Shown here one piece after another: positions 7,955 through 15,570 of a stretch of 50,171 bases of DNA. The DNA is from Bacillota bacterium (GTDB taxonomy: Bacteria > Bacillota > Clostridia > Lachnospirales > Lachnospiraceae). The notes beneath the pieces were generated by a model. The model did no database searches and was not told the origin of the DNA. It saw only the letters and a list, made by a program, of their open reading frames with translations. Position 1 is the first letter of the stretch. Every line of letters starts with the position of its first letter. The stretch spans positions 1 to 50,171 of the forward strand of contig JAEZLZ010000051.1 in NCBI GenBank assembly GCA_023415055.1, given 5' to 3'. Both the position numbers and the translations under genes were made by a program.

Positions 7955-9088
7955 ATGTACAAATTAATTGAACAGGATGGAAGAGCGAAAAGCGCAGAAT
8001 TTCAGACCGTCCATGGTACGATCCAGACACCGGTATTTATGAATGTGGGAACTGCGGCAGCAATCAAAGGAGCCGTATCTACTGTGGATTTGAAGGATAT
8101 CGGAACCCAGGTGGAATTGTCAAACACCTATCATTTACATGTAAGACCGGGTGACAAGATCGTGAAACAAATGGGTGGACTTCATAAATTTATGGTTTGG
8201 GACAGGCCTATTTTGACGGATTCCGGTGGCTTTCAGGTGTTTTCACTCTCAGGGTTACGAAAGATTAAGGAAGAAGGCGTTTATTTTAGCTCTCATGTCG
8301 ATGGGCGAAAGATATTCATGGGTCCGGAGGAGAGCATGCAGATACAATCCAATCTGGCCTCTACGATTGCGATGGCATTTGACGAATGTCCGCCTCATCC
8401 GGCAACGAGAGAATATATGCAGAATTCCGTGGATCGGACCACCCGCTGGTTGAAGCGTTGTAAGGCGGAGATGGACCGACTGAACGGACTTGACGATACA
8501 ATCAATAAGCATCAGATGCTTTTTGGTATCAACCAGGGTGGTACCTTTGAAGATATTCGTATTGAACATGCTAAGCTGATCTCTGAGATGGATCTCGATG
8601 GTTATGCGCTGGGAGGTCTGGCCGTCGGAGAAAGTCATGAAGAGATGTACCGAATTCTGGATGAGACGGTTCCCTATCTGCCTCTTCATAAACCGGTTTA
8701 TCTGATGGGAGTCGGTACTCCCGCCAATATCCTGGAGGCTGTAGACCGCGGTGTTGATTTCTTCGATTGTGTTTATCCTACCAGGAATGGCAGACATGGC
8801 AATGCTTATACCAATCATGGCAAGATGAATCTGCTGAATGCAAAGTATGAACTGGATGACCAACCGATCGAAGAGGGCTGTGGGTGTCCGGCATGTAAGC
8901 ATTACAGTCGTTCTTATATCAGACATCTGCTGAAAGCAAAGGAGATGTTGGGTATGAGACTTCTGGTTCTCCATAATCTTTATTTCTACAATCACATGAT
9001 GGAGGAGATCCGAGAAGCGATTAGGGAGAAACGATATAAGGAATACAAGAAGATGCGTCTCGAAGGATTTGTTAGGAGCGAGGATTAA
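7955..9088 (+). CDS. tgt: tRNA-guanine transglycosylase (queuosine pathway)
   Basis: Exchanges guanine-34 of Asp, Asn, His and Tyr tRNAs for the queuine precursor preQ1 in the cytoplasm. The 377-residue protein has the general-base Asp89 in ILTDSGGFQVFSL. It also has the nucleophile Asp271 in FFDCVYPTRNGRHG and the zinc site GCGCPAC followed by a downstream His in LLVLHNLYFYN. Length is normal. The ribosome site (AGCAGGA) is weak. The next gene, yajC, starts 48 nt downstream. Linkage tgt-yajC is common in bacteria. queA and ruvB, often just upstream in other genomes, are absent here. Confidence 0.97.
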   Translation: MYKLIEQDGRAKSAEFQTVHGTIQTPVFMNVGTAAAIKGAVSTVDLKDIGTQVELSNTYHLHVRPGDKIVKQMGGLHKFMVWDRPILTDSGGFQVFSLSGLRKIKEEGVYFSSHVDGRKIFMGPEESMQIQSNLASTIAMAFDECPPHPATREYMQNSVDRTTRWLKRCKAEMDRLNGLDDTINKHQMLFGINQGGTFEDIRIEHAKLISEMDLDGYALGGLAVGESHEEMYRILDETVPYLPLHKPVYLMGVGTPANILEAVDRGVDFFDCVYPTRNGRHGNAYTNHGKMNLLNAKYELDDQPIEEGCGCPACKHYSRSYIRHLLKAKEMLGMRLLVLHNLYFYNHMMEEIREAIREKRYKEYKKMRLEGFVRSED

Positions 9089-9136
9089 CAGCGAATAACA
9101 TTGAATTATAGAAAATTAAATCAGGAGGAATAAATA

Positions 9137-9463
9137 ATGAATAATTTAATGCTTTTAACAGCCGGTGCAAGCGGTTCAACATCAGGCTCATGGCTATTAT
9201 TAGTTGTTGAGGTAGGTTTCTTAGGACTTTTACTTTACTTTATGCTGATCCGTCCTCAGAAGAAGCAGCAGAAGAAGATGAGCATGATGCTCTCTACAAT
9301 AGCTGCAGGTGACAGTGTATTAACATCAAGCGGGTTTTATGGTGTTGTAATTGATGTTATGGATGAGATCGTAATTGTTGAATTCGGTAACAATAAGAAT
9401 TGCAGAATTCCCATGAAGAAGAATGCAATCGTTGAGATCGAGAAACCCAACACAGAGAAATAG
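9137..9463 (+). CDS. yajC: Preprotein translocase subunit YajC
   Basis: A small auxiliary subunit of the SecDF-YajC complex of the general secretion channel. It has 108 residues: one N-terminal TM segment (about 18-41, WLLLVVEVGFLGLLLYFMLI), the family signature RPQKKQQKK at 42-50, then a cytoplasmic domain with GDSVLTSSGFYGVV. It is preceded by CAGGAGGAA. A double hairpin follows directly, so secD and secF, which often follow, are not in this transcript. Confidence 0.96.
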   Translation: MNNLMLLTAGASGSTSGSWLLLVVEVGFLGLLLYFMLIRPQKKQQKKMSMMLSTIAAGDSVLTSSGFYGVVIDVMDEIVIVEFGNNKNCRIPMKKNAIVEIEKPNTEK

Positions 9464-9494
9464 TTATCGAATCGAAAAAAATGTCAAAAATATA

Positions 9495-9536
9495 AGAAAC
9501 GGCTGCCCAAGGATAGATACCGGGCAGCCGTTTTCT
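9495..9536 (+). terminator. Terminator of tgt-yajC
   Basis: ACGGCTGCCC pairs with GGGCAGCCGT. Flanking A and T runs (GAAA / TTTTCT) extend the stem and supply the T tract. Confidence 0.92.
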
Positions 9537-9561
9537 ATGTGTGCCCGGTGGGCACACATAG
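9535..9561. repeat. Perfect 12-bp hairpin with 3-nt loop
   Basis: CTATGTGTGCCC pairs perfectly with GGGCACACATAG around GGT. It directly abuts the yajC terminator and ends 13 nt before the asnB stop codon, so it can act on both converging transcripts. Confidence 0.85.
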
Positions 9562-9574
9562 TCATACAAATCTG

Positions 9575-11425
9575 TTACAATAGCTCAATATGATACTTAT
9601 CGAGCCAATAATTAATCTGAATCAGATAGGCGATCATCTGTGGACCGGCCATCAGCTGTCCGTACCAGGGCTTGCCGTAATCGGAGGGTGAAGCAAGGAA
9701 GGTCTTCAGCTTTTTCAAGTCGATGAGGGTTTTAATCGGAGCATTGGGGTCTGCCATAATATCTAAAAGACGATTTCCGAGAAGCGTCTCATACTCCGGA
9801 TGATAGGTCTTTGGATAAGGACTTTTTTTTCTGTAGAGAATTTCATCAGGGATGAGCCCTTTACCGGCATCCCGGAGCAGTGCTTTTACAACACCATCCT
9901 TTGCCTTCATGGAGTAGGGAACATTCCAGACATATTCAACGATACGATGATCGGCAAAGGGTACTCTTGCCTCCAGACCAGAGAACATACTACAGCGGTC
10001 CATCCGGTCTAGCAGTGTTACCATGAACCATTTCAGATTAAGGTAAGCAATCTCTCTACGGCGGGCTTCCGAAGCCTCCTCCCCATTCAGCCTGGGTACC
10101 TCAGCAATCGATTTTTCATAAGCAGCCGCTACATAACCATCCAGATCAAGTGTAGACAGCAGATCCGTGGACAATAAGAACTTACGGGTATCCATGCTGA
10201 CGGACCAGGGAAAGGTATTCTTCTCCATAAGCTCATGACGATGGATCCAGGGGTAACCGCCAAAAATCTCATCAGCACATTCTCCGGTGAGGGCTACCTT
10301 AGTCTGTGCAGCTACTTTTTTACAAAAGAAGAGCAGTGAGGACTCTACGTCTGCCATGTTCGGAAGATCTCTGGCATCCACTGCCGGATAGAGCTGATCC
10401 GCCAGATCCAGATTATCGCATTCTAAGTAAGTATGACTGCTGCCCACATGGTCAATCATGATATCCACATAGGGACGATCCTGAGAAGGCTGGAAGGAAT
10501 TTGCCTGAAAATGCTTTGCATTATCCTTAAAATCAAAGGAATAGGTTCGCAGCTGCAGACCTTGTTGTCTTAGCTCCCGGGAACAGATTGCAGTAACTAG
10601 ACTGCTGTCTACTCCTCCGGATAGAAGAGTACAGATTGGAATGTCTGAGATCATTTGCCGTTTTACTGCATCATATAATAAGGAAGAAGTTTTTTCAACC
10701 GTAGTCTCATAGGTATCCTCATGAGGGTAACTTTCGAGTGACCAGTATGGCGTTTCCCTCAGCCCCTGATCGTGAAAGGTAATGATATTACCGGGTAAAA
10801 CTTCTTTGATATTCTTAAACACGCCGGATCCGTAGGATTTGGCAGGTCCGAGTCCGAATATCTCACATAAACCGTTTGAATCGATCTGTGGTTTGATTCC
10901 CGGATATTCAAAGAGTGCTTTGATCTCTGATGAAAAGACGATGGTTTCGTCCTTTACCGTATAGAATAGCGGTTTTACTCCAAATCTGTCTCTGGCAAGA
11001 TAAAGAGTGCTATTGTTCTCGTCCCATACCGCGAAGGAGAAGATACCGTTTAACTCTTTGACAAACTCACTCCCATAAGCCATAAAGCCAGTCAGTATGA
11101 CTTCGGTATCGGTATGGGTCTTGAACAGGTATCCCATATTTATTAAATTTTCACGCAGCTCAGCGGTATTATAGAGTTCCCCATTATAGATAATCGTGTA
11201 GGAAGCACCGGATTTCTGCTTTGTCATAGGTTGGTGACCACGTTTAATATCGATAATGGATAGTCGGGTATGAGCCATTCCGATCTGAGAAGAAAGATAG
11301 TCTCCCTCGTCATCCGGTCCCCGGTGAGCTAGCTTCTGTCGCATTGCTAATAACGTATCAAGCCATTTCCCATGAGCTTTTGTATAATCTGCTTTGATAT
11401 TGCAGAAACCGGTTATCCCGCACAT
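9575..11425 (-). CDS. asnB: Asparagine synthetase (glutamine-hydrolysing)
   Basis: Makes asparagine from aspartate, ATP and glutamine amide nitrogen. The 616-residue product has the N-terminal class II amidotransferase with nucleophile Cys2 (MCGITGF), LAHRGPDDEG and YNGELYN. The C-terminal synthetase has the PP-loop LLSGGVDSSLV and FSGLEARVPFADHRIVEY. GAGGTGATC lies just before the ATG. It is on the same strand as dpaBA, 128 nt downstream with no convincing terminator between, so partial co-expression with the sporulation genes is possible. One asparagine synthetase of Bacillus subtilis (AsnO) is linked to sporulation; that parallel is only suggestive. Confidence 0.95.
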   Translation of the reverse strand: MCGITGFCNIKADYTKAHGKWLDTLLAMRQKLAHRGPDDEGDYLSSQIGMAHTRLSIIDIKRGHQPMTKQKSGASYTIIYNGELYNTAELRENLINMGYLFKTHTDTEVILTGFMAYGSEFVKELNGIFSFAVWDENNSTLYLARDRFGVKPLFYTVKDETIVFSSEIKALFEYPGIKPQIDSNGLCEIFGLGPAKSYGSGVFKNIKEVLPGNIITFHDQGLRETPYWSLESYPHEDTYETTVEKTSSLLYDAVKRQMISDIPICTLLSGGVDSSLVTAICSRELRQQGLQLRTYSFDFKDNAKHFQANSFQPSQDRPYVDIMIDHVGSSHTYLECDNLDLADQLYPAVDARDLPNMADVESSLLFFCKKVAAQTKVALTGECADEIFGGYPWIHRHELMEKNTFPWSVSMDTRKFLLSTDLLSTLDLDGYVAAAYEKSIAEVPRLNGEEASEARRREIAYLNLKWFMVTLLDRMDRCSMFSGLEARVPFADHRIVEYVWNVPYSMKAKDGVVKALLRDAGKGLIPDEILYRKKSPYPKTYHPEYETLLGNRLLDIMADPNAPIKTLIDLKKLKTFLASPSDYGKPWYGQLMAGPQMIAYLIQINYWLDKYHIELL

Positions 11426-11553
11426 ATGATCACCTCATATTATATTATTGTTTATTTGCTGTCACATAAGCGCTTTCATATATTTGATTCGTGACCTATC
11501 GTATTATTTTATTCCCTATCAGGAAAATAAGAATGATAAACCATCTGATGCGT

Positions 11554-12141
11554 TTAATTTGGAGCGAGGACAATGGGCTGTAATTGTCTTCCTTCCAGTG
11601 CTTCTAATAAGGTTGGCAGCATTAAATCAAAGTGAGCTACCATAGAATAAGGTTTTGTTTTGTAATTGTCCTGACCGAAGGGTACGAAATATAAATTTTT
11701 TGATCCAAGTAATAGTCCGATATTCTTCAGGTTATTACTTAGCGCATCATTGGTAGCCATGGCGATCACAACCGGCTTGTTATTGCGAAGCTGACTCTTG
11801 GCTGCCATTAATACCGGGGAATCAGTGATGGCGTTTGCCAGTTTTGCAAGGGTATTTCCGGTACAAGGCGCTATGATGACAATATCAAACAAATTACTCG
11901 GACCGATTTTTTCTGCTCCGACGATGGTTGTAATCGGATCCTTGCCTGTAATTGTCTTCGCTTTATTTAGAAAGTCCTCGGCTTTACCGAAGCGGGTATC
12001 AGTAATTTGAGAGCGATCGGAGAAGATTGCGGTAACATCGTTTCCATCCCGCACCAGCTGTTCGATTTGCGGGAAAACAGTATCATAGGTACAATAGGAG
12101 CCGGTTAAGGCTACTCCAACTTTCTTTCCACTGAGAGTCAT
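11554..12141 (-). CDS. dpaB: Dipicolinate synthase subunit B (flavoprotein)
   Basis: With DpaA it makes dipicolinic acid, the spore-core chelator, in the mother cell. It has 195 residues of flavoprotein (UbiX/PpcD-like Rossmann) fold: VGVALTGSYCTYD near the N-terminus, IIAPCTGNTLAKLANAITD in the middle, and APN at the C-terminus. Its ATG directly follows the dpaA TAA stop, so the two are translationally coupled. In B. subtilis the pair is called spoVFA-spoVFB and is read by sigma-K RNA polymerase. The presence of the pair indicates a spore former. Confidence 0.95.
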   Translation of the reverse strand: MTLSGKKVGVALTGSYCTYDTVFPQIEQLVRDGNDVTAIFSDRSQITDTRFGKAEDFLNKAKTITGKDPITTIVGAEKIGPSNLFDIVIIAPCTGNTLAKLANAITDSPVLMAAKSQLRNNKPVVIAMATNDALSNNLKNIGLLLGSKNLYFVPFGQDNYKTKPYSMVAHFDLMLPTLLEALEGRQLQPIVLAPN

Positions 12142-13017
12142 TTAATCACTTCTTTCTTTGATTAGCGTAAGGATTGATGTTACTAGAATATCTGCGGAAG
12201 TCTTCGGTGCCACCCTGCCGGGCAGACCAAGGCACAGTTTAGCATTGAGTTTTAGCTTCTCGGCATAAGCATAATCTAACCCGCCGGGTGCGGAAGCAAT
12301 GTCTATGATACAGGCATATTTATTAACATAGTTCAGACAGTCGGGAGTCAGAATTAAGGATGGTATGGTATTGAAGATATAATCACAGGAGGGAAGCACA
12401 CATTTTAAATAAGGAAGTGCTACTGCTGACAGTCCGGATGCTTCTGCGAAGGACAGGGCTTCCGGGTTACGCGCAGACACAAGTACATGAGCATCCAAGG
12501 CTTTTAGCTTGGCTGCAAGTACTTTGGCACAACGTCCATATCCAAGAACCAGAGCTTTGCTTCCATGAATATTAATATCACTGGAGGCAATTGCTTCCAT
12601 GATAGTGCCTTCCGCTGTGGCAATAGCATTTAGAATTGTGATGCGCTCATCCTTCATGAGATCATAATAGGATATATCCTCCGCTTCGCAGGCTTTTGTG
12701 ATCAAGGGAGGCAGTACACCGCCGAATAAGAGATGATCCTTTGTTAATGCTTCCGTAACCTTGGTCAGAGTAAGATCCTCTGCCGGAGAGTCTGCAAAGA
12801 TTGATACTTTATCTCGCGACATGGGAATCGGGCCGATGAGTACCGGGCAGCTATCGAACAAATCCTTAAGTGAGGCAACGGATGTACAATGCTCATGAAT
12901 GACCGGTGTCAGTGTTTTATATGTTGCCACCGTATAACCTTTTGCTAGAAGGGAAAGAGCCATGTATACCTGGCGGCTGTCACCGCCAAAGATTCCGAAA
13001 TCATATTGTGGGATCAT
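12142..13017 (-). CDS. dpaA: Dipicolinate synthase subunit A
   Basis: The dehydrogenase-like subunit of dipicolinate synthase, 291 residues. The N-terminal region is DFGIFGGDSRQVYMA. The NAD(P)-binding glycine-rich stretch ALVLGYGRCAKVLAAKL lies at about residue 160-177, and IIDIASAPGGLDY comes later. The start at 13017 is chosen because GGAGG (13023-13027) sits five nt upstream; an ATG four codons earlier overlaps that ribosome site. dpaB follows with no gap. About 130 nt upstream is a sequence matching the sigma-K pattern (see 13149-13175), consistent with mother-cell expression. Confidence 0.95.
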   Translation of the reverse strand: MIPQYDFGIFGGDSRQVYMALSLLAKGYTVATYKTLTPVIHEHCTSVASLKDLFDSCPVLIGPIPMSRDKVSIFADSPAEDLTLTKVTEALTKDHLLFGGVLPPLITKACEAEDISYYDLMKDERITILNAIATAEGTIMEAIASSDINIHGSKALVLGYGRCAKVLAAKLKALDAHVLVSARNPEALSFAEASGLSAVALPYLKCVLPSCDYIFNTIPSLILTPDCLNYVNKYACIIDIASAPGGLDYAYAEKLKLNAKLCLGLPGRVAPKTSADILVTSILTLIKERSD

Positions 13018-13142
13018 GATAACCTCCATTCGAGTACATACGAGAGATTCCGAAAATCAATCAGCATGCACGATTTCACCTCAAACATCGGAAGGAGTCC
13101 TCCGCAAAACGCAGTGAAAACCATCCGAGGTTCTATCCTTTA

Positions 13143-13196
13143 TGTCACATTATATGATTGCATAAGAAAATGGTGAATGTATAGCAGAATGTGACA
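13143..13196 (-). promoter_or_regulatory. Sigma-K-type promoter of dpaAB inside an inverted repeat
   Basis: Read on the minus strand: CACC (13172-13175), 15 nt, then CATATAAT (13149-13156). This fits the published sigma-K pattern mACm-N15/16-CATAnnnT. It is flanked by the perfect 9-bp arms TGTCACATT (13143-13151) and AATGTGACA (13188-13196). The promoter assignment is an inference; TATAAT within it could also serve the vegetative sigma factor. Confidence 0.6.
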
Positions 13197-13296
13197 GTGC
13201 CTGTCTATTGCTGATGAAAAAAGACCACAAAAGACGAAATAAAACAAAAGATTACAGCGTTTAAAGAATTTAACCGCCAGAAATAAAGTTCTTAGC

Positions 13297-13325
13297 TTGA
13301 CTAATATTCATTTTTGTATTAGAAT
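13297..13325 (+). promoter_or_regulatory. opp operon promoter
   Basis: TTGACT, 17 bp, TAGAAT. Transcription would start near 13332, giving a leader of about 73 nt before oppA. Confidence 0.75.
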
Positions 13326-13345
13326 GTTTGTATCATTTATATACT

Positions 13346-13391
13346 AAGGAAGTGTATGGTAATATACTTCCTTTTTATATAGCAAAAAGGA
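13346..13391 (+). promoter_or_regulatory. oppA leader with two competing hairpins
   Basis: Hairpin 1: AAGGAAGTGTAT pairs with ATATACTTCCTT (one wobble), followed by T5, which resembles an intrinsic terminator. Hairpin 2: TCCTTTTT (13369-13376) pairs perfectly with AAAAAGGA (13384-13391), the start of the oppA Shine-Dalgarno sequence. They share the same strand segment, so only one can form. A regulatory role is inferred. Confidence 0.5.
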
Positions 13392-13404
13392 GGAGAATAT
13401 ATTT

Positions 13405-15066
13405 ATGAAATTTAAGAAATTACTTGCCGTGATGCTGGTGTTAGCAATGACAGTATCTATGTTTACCGCATGCGGCAAAAAAGAAGAAAGCGTAGGCACA
13501 GATACTCAAGCATCTGATGATAGAAGCGCTTACCCTGGAACAGCTGATGCTAATTCCATTACAGTAAACATTGCATCCGAACCCCCGGAAATGTGCTCTA
13601 TCACAACAACTGATACCACATCCTTCTCGGTTCTTCGTCATGTAGTTGAGAACCTTGTTACTCTGGATGCAAACGATAAGGTACAGCCCGGTGTAGCAAA
13701 AGAGTGGACTGTAAGCGATGATGGTTTGGTTTATACCTTCAAGCTTCGTGATGATATGAAGTGGTCCAACGGTGAACCTGTTACCGCAAAAGACTTCGTA
13801 TTCGCTTGGACCTCTCTGTTAACACCTGAGTTTGCTGCTGATTATGCATATTTCGGCTATGTCTTCAAGAATGGTCTTGCATTCAATAGTGGCGAGGTTG
13901 CTGCTGATCAGCTCGGCTTCAAGGCTGTTGATGATTACACTTTAGAGGTTACTCTTGAGAATCCTACCTCTTATTTCCTTGATACCTTAGCATTCGGTGT
14001 ATTTGCACCTGTAAATGAGAAGGCATACAATGAGTTTGGTACTGCTTATGGTACTGATGCAGATAAGATGGCTTACAACGGACCTTTCACCATGACTTCC
14101 TGGGAACATGAGAACAAGATCGTTCTTACCAAGAATCCTGATTACTATGGTGCTAAGGACATCGCTCTTGATACGATCAACATGGTTATGATCAATGATT
14201 CCAACGCAGCTCTGAATGCATTCAAGGCTGGTGAAGTTGATATTATCGGTCTTACCGGTGACCAGTCCAAGTTATTAAAGGGTGAAGGCTTCCCTGTATA
14301 TACCTATGATGATGGTTCTTGCTTCTACTTAGAGCTCAATACCACCGATCAATTCCTTGGTAATGCAAATCTTCGTACTGCTATCACTTATGCGGTAGAT
14401 AAGCAGGCTTTCGTTGACAGTATCGTAAAGAACAGCTCCAAACCGGCAGTTTCCTTTACTGCTCCTTGTATTAACGGTTACGAAAAGAAATTTGCTGAAG
14501 AAGTTGGCGCATTAGTTCCGACTCTTGATACAGCTAAAGCAAAAGAATATTTTGATAAAGCTAAGCAGGAGCTTGGTACTGATACAATTAAGATTACTAT
14601 GATCTGTGATGACGGCGACGTTGCTATCAAGAACGCTGCTTTCGTACAGGAACAGTTAAAGACTAACCTTCCTGGGCTTGAGATCGAAGTTGAGTCCATG
14701 CCTTTCAAGAGCAGACTTGAGAGAATGTCCAATAAAGACTTCTCCATGGTATTTGCAGGTTGGGGCCCTGACTATAACGATCCTATGACATTCCTTGATA
14801 TGTTCGAGACAGGAAACGGTAACAACCATACAAGCTACAGCAGTGCAGCTTATGATGAGTTACTTAACAAAGTTCGTGTAACCTTAGATCCCAAAGAACG
14901 TTTTGGTTACTTAATGGATCTTGAGAAGTTATTAATGACTGACCTTCCGATCGCTCCTGTTTACTGGAGAGCCAGAGATTATGTTATGAGTGGAAAGATC
15001 GCTTCCGGCGTTGTTAGAACAGCATTCCAGGATATGAACTATAAGAACGTTAAGTTGGCAAAATAA
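13405..15066 (+). CDS. oppA: Oligopeptide ABC transporter substrate-binding lipoprotein
   Basis: Captures peptides outside the membrane for the OppBCDF importer. It has 553 residues. The lipoprotein signal peptide has a KFKK N-terminus, hydrophobic core and lipobox ending at Cys23 (SMFTAC), followed by an acidic linker. The SBP_bac_5 fold starts around residue 45, with GLVYTFKLRDDMKWSNGEPV characteristic of peptide-binding proteins. AAAGGAGGAG precedes the ATG. It is the first gene of oppABCDF, but a 504-nt gap with hairpins separates it from oppB, which would allow the binding protein to be made in excess. Nickel or other substrates cannot be excluded, but peptides are most likely. Confidence 0.93.
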   Translation: MKFKKLLAVMLVLAMTVSMFTACGKKEESVGTDTQASDDRSAYPGTADANSITVNIASEPPEMCSITTTDTTSFSVLRHVVENLVTLDANDKVQPGVAKEWTVSDDGLVYTFKLRDDMKWSNGEPVTAKDFVFAWTSLLTPEFAADYAYFGYVFKNGLAFNSGEVAADQLGFKAVDDYTLEVTLENPTSYFLDTLAFGVFAPVNEKAYNEFGTAYGTDADKMAYNGPFTMTSWEHENKIVLTKNPDYYGAKDIALDTINMVMINDSNAALNAFKAGEVDIIGLTGDQSKLLKGEGFPVYTYDDGSCFYLELNTTDQFLGNANLRTAITYAVDKQAFVDSIVKNSSKPAVSFTAPCINGYEKKFAEEVGALVPTLDTAKAKEYFDKAKQELGTDTIKITMICDDGDVAIKNAAFVQEQLKTNLPGLEIEVESMPFKSRLERMSNKDFSMVFAGWGPDYNDPMTFLDMFETGNGNNHTSYSSAAYDELLNKVRVTLDPKERFGYLMDLEKLLMTDLPIAPVYWRARDYVMSGKIASGVVRTAFQDMNYKNVKLAK

Positions 15067-15092
15067 TATAGTTGATTAATGGATCATTTTAC

Positions 15093-15148
15093 AAATTCGT
15101 GATACGAATTTGATTCTAAGGTGGTGCGGGCTGAACTTTAACCCGCAC
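15093..15148 (+). terminator. Two hairpins after oppA
   Basis: AAATTCGT / ACGAATTT with a 3-nt loop (15093-15111), then GTGCGGG / CCCGCAC (15124-15130 and 15142-15148). Neither is followed by a clean T run, so they may be transcript-end stabilisers or partial terminators. Confidence 0.5.
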
Positions 15149-15240
15149 TTCCCTTATGTAAAGCGAAAATCCCCAACAATTCCCTGACAAAGAATATCGA
15201 AAAAAAGCACGACATTTGTGTTATTATATAGTATAATGTA

Positions 15241-15319
15241 GCGTAGTGAACATACCGCAAGCTTGCTTGCAGGTACGCGAGCGTAGCAAAGATCATGAAC
15301 ATGGTCTTACGTTCATGAT
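15241..15319. repeat. Palindrome cluster between oppA and oppB
   Basis: It contains GCAAGCTTGCTTGC (15258-15271), the exact reverse complement of the core at 48422-48435. ACGCGAGCGT follows, then the 9-bp hairpin ATCATGAAC / GTTCATGAT (15292-15300 and 15311-15319). A TATAAT at 15232-15237 just upstream could be a secondary promoter, but its -35 is poor. Confidence 0.5.
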
Positions 15320-15389
15320 GTTACAAATTCTCTGCTTGTTCAAGTGGATGAAGTTAAAATGTGAACGAACATAAATATGATCTATGATA

Positions 15390-15502
15390 GAATTGTCATC
15401 CTATATTACTTTTCTGGTGCAAGTGTTAATATCCGTTGCTTTAATCATTTAAATCAACAGATTGAGAACATTTCCCGGTAAAGCAATATAGGACAACAAT
15501 TC
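15390..15502. repeat. 113-bp element with 23-bp imperfect terminal inverted repeats
   Basis: The segment 15390-15412 is complementary to 15480-15502 at 20 of 23 positions. The inner parts continue to pair (TGTT/AACA, GTTG/CAAC), so the RNA would fold into one long hairpin. It ends about 55 nt before the oppB ribosome site. No transposase and no clear target duplication are present. It is either a miniature mobile element or a structural divider of the operon. Confidence 0.65.
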
Positions 15503-15570
15503 TTCTGGATTCAAACGTTTCATTGTTCCTCATAATAAAATTTAAAGAAAATAAGAAAGGAGGATTGCAT

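Noticed and set aside
8255..8995. Long open frame on the minus strand inside tgt
   Set aside because: The plus-strand tgt is unambiguous, with all motifs. The opposite frame has no ribosome site, recognisable domain or promoter.
11426..11553. Terminator between dpaB and asnB
   Set aside because: Only a weak, AT-rich pairing is present; I could not support a terminator call.
15390..15502. Complete insertion sequence
   Set aside because: It is too short, with no ORF, no transposase and no clear target-site duplication.
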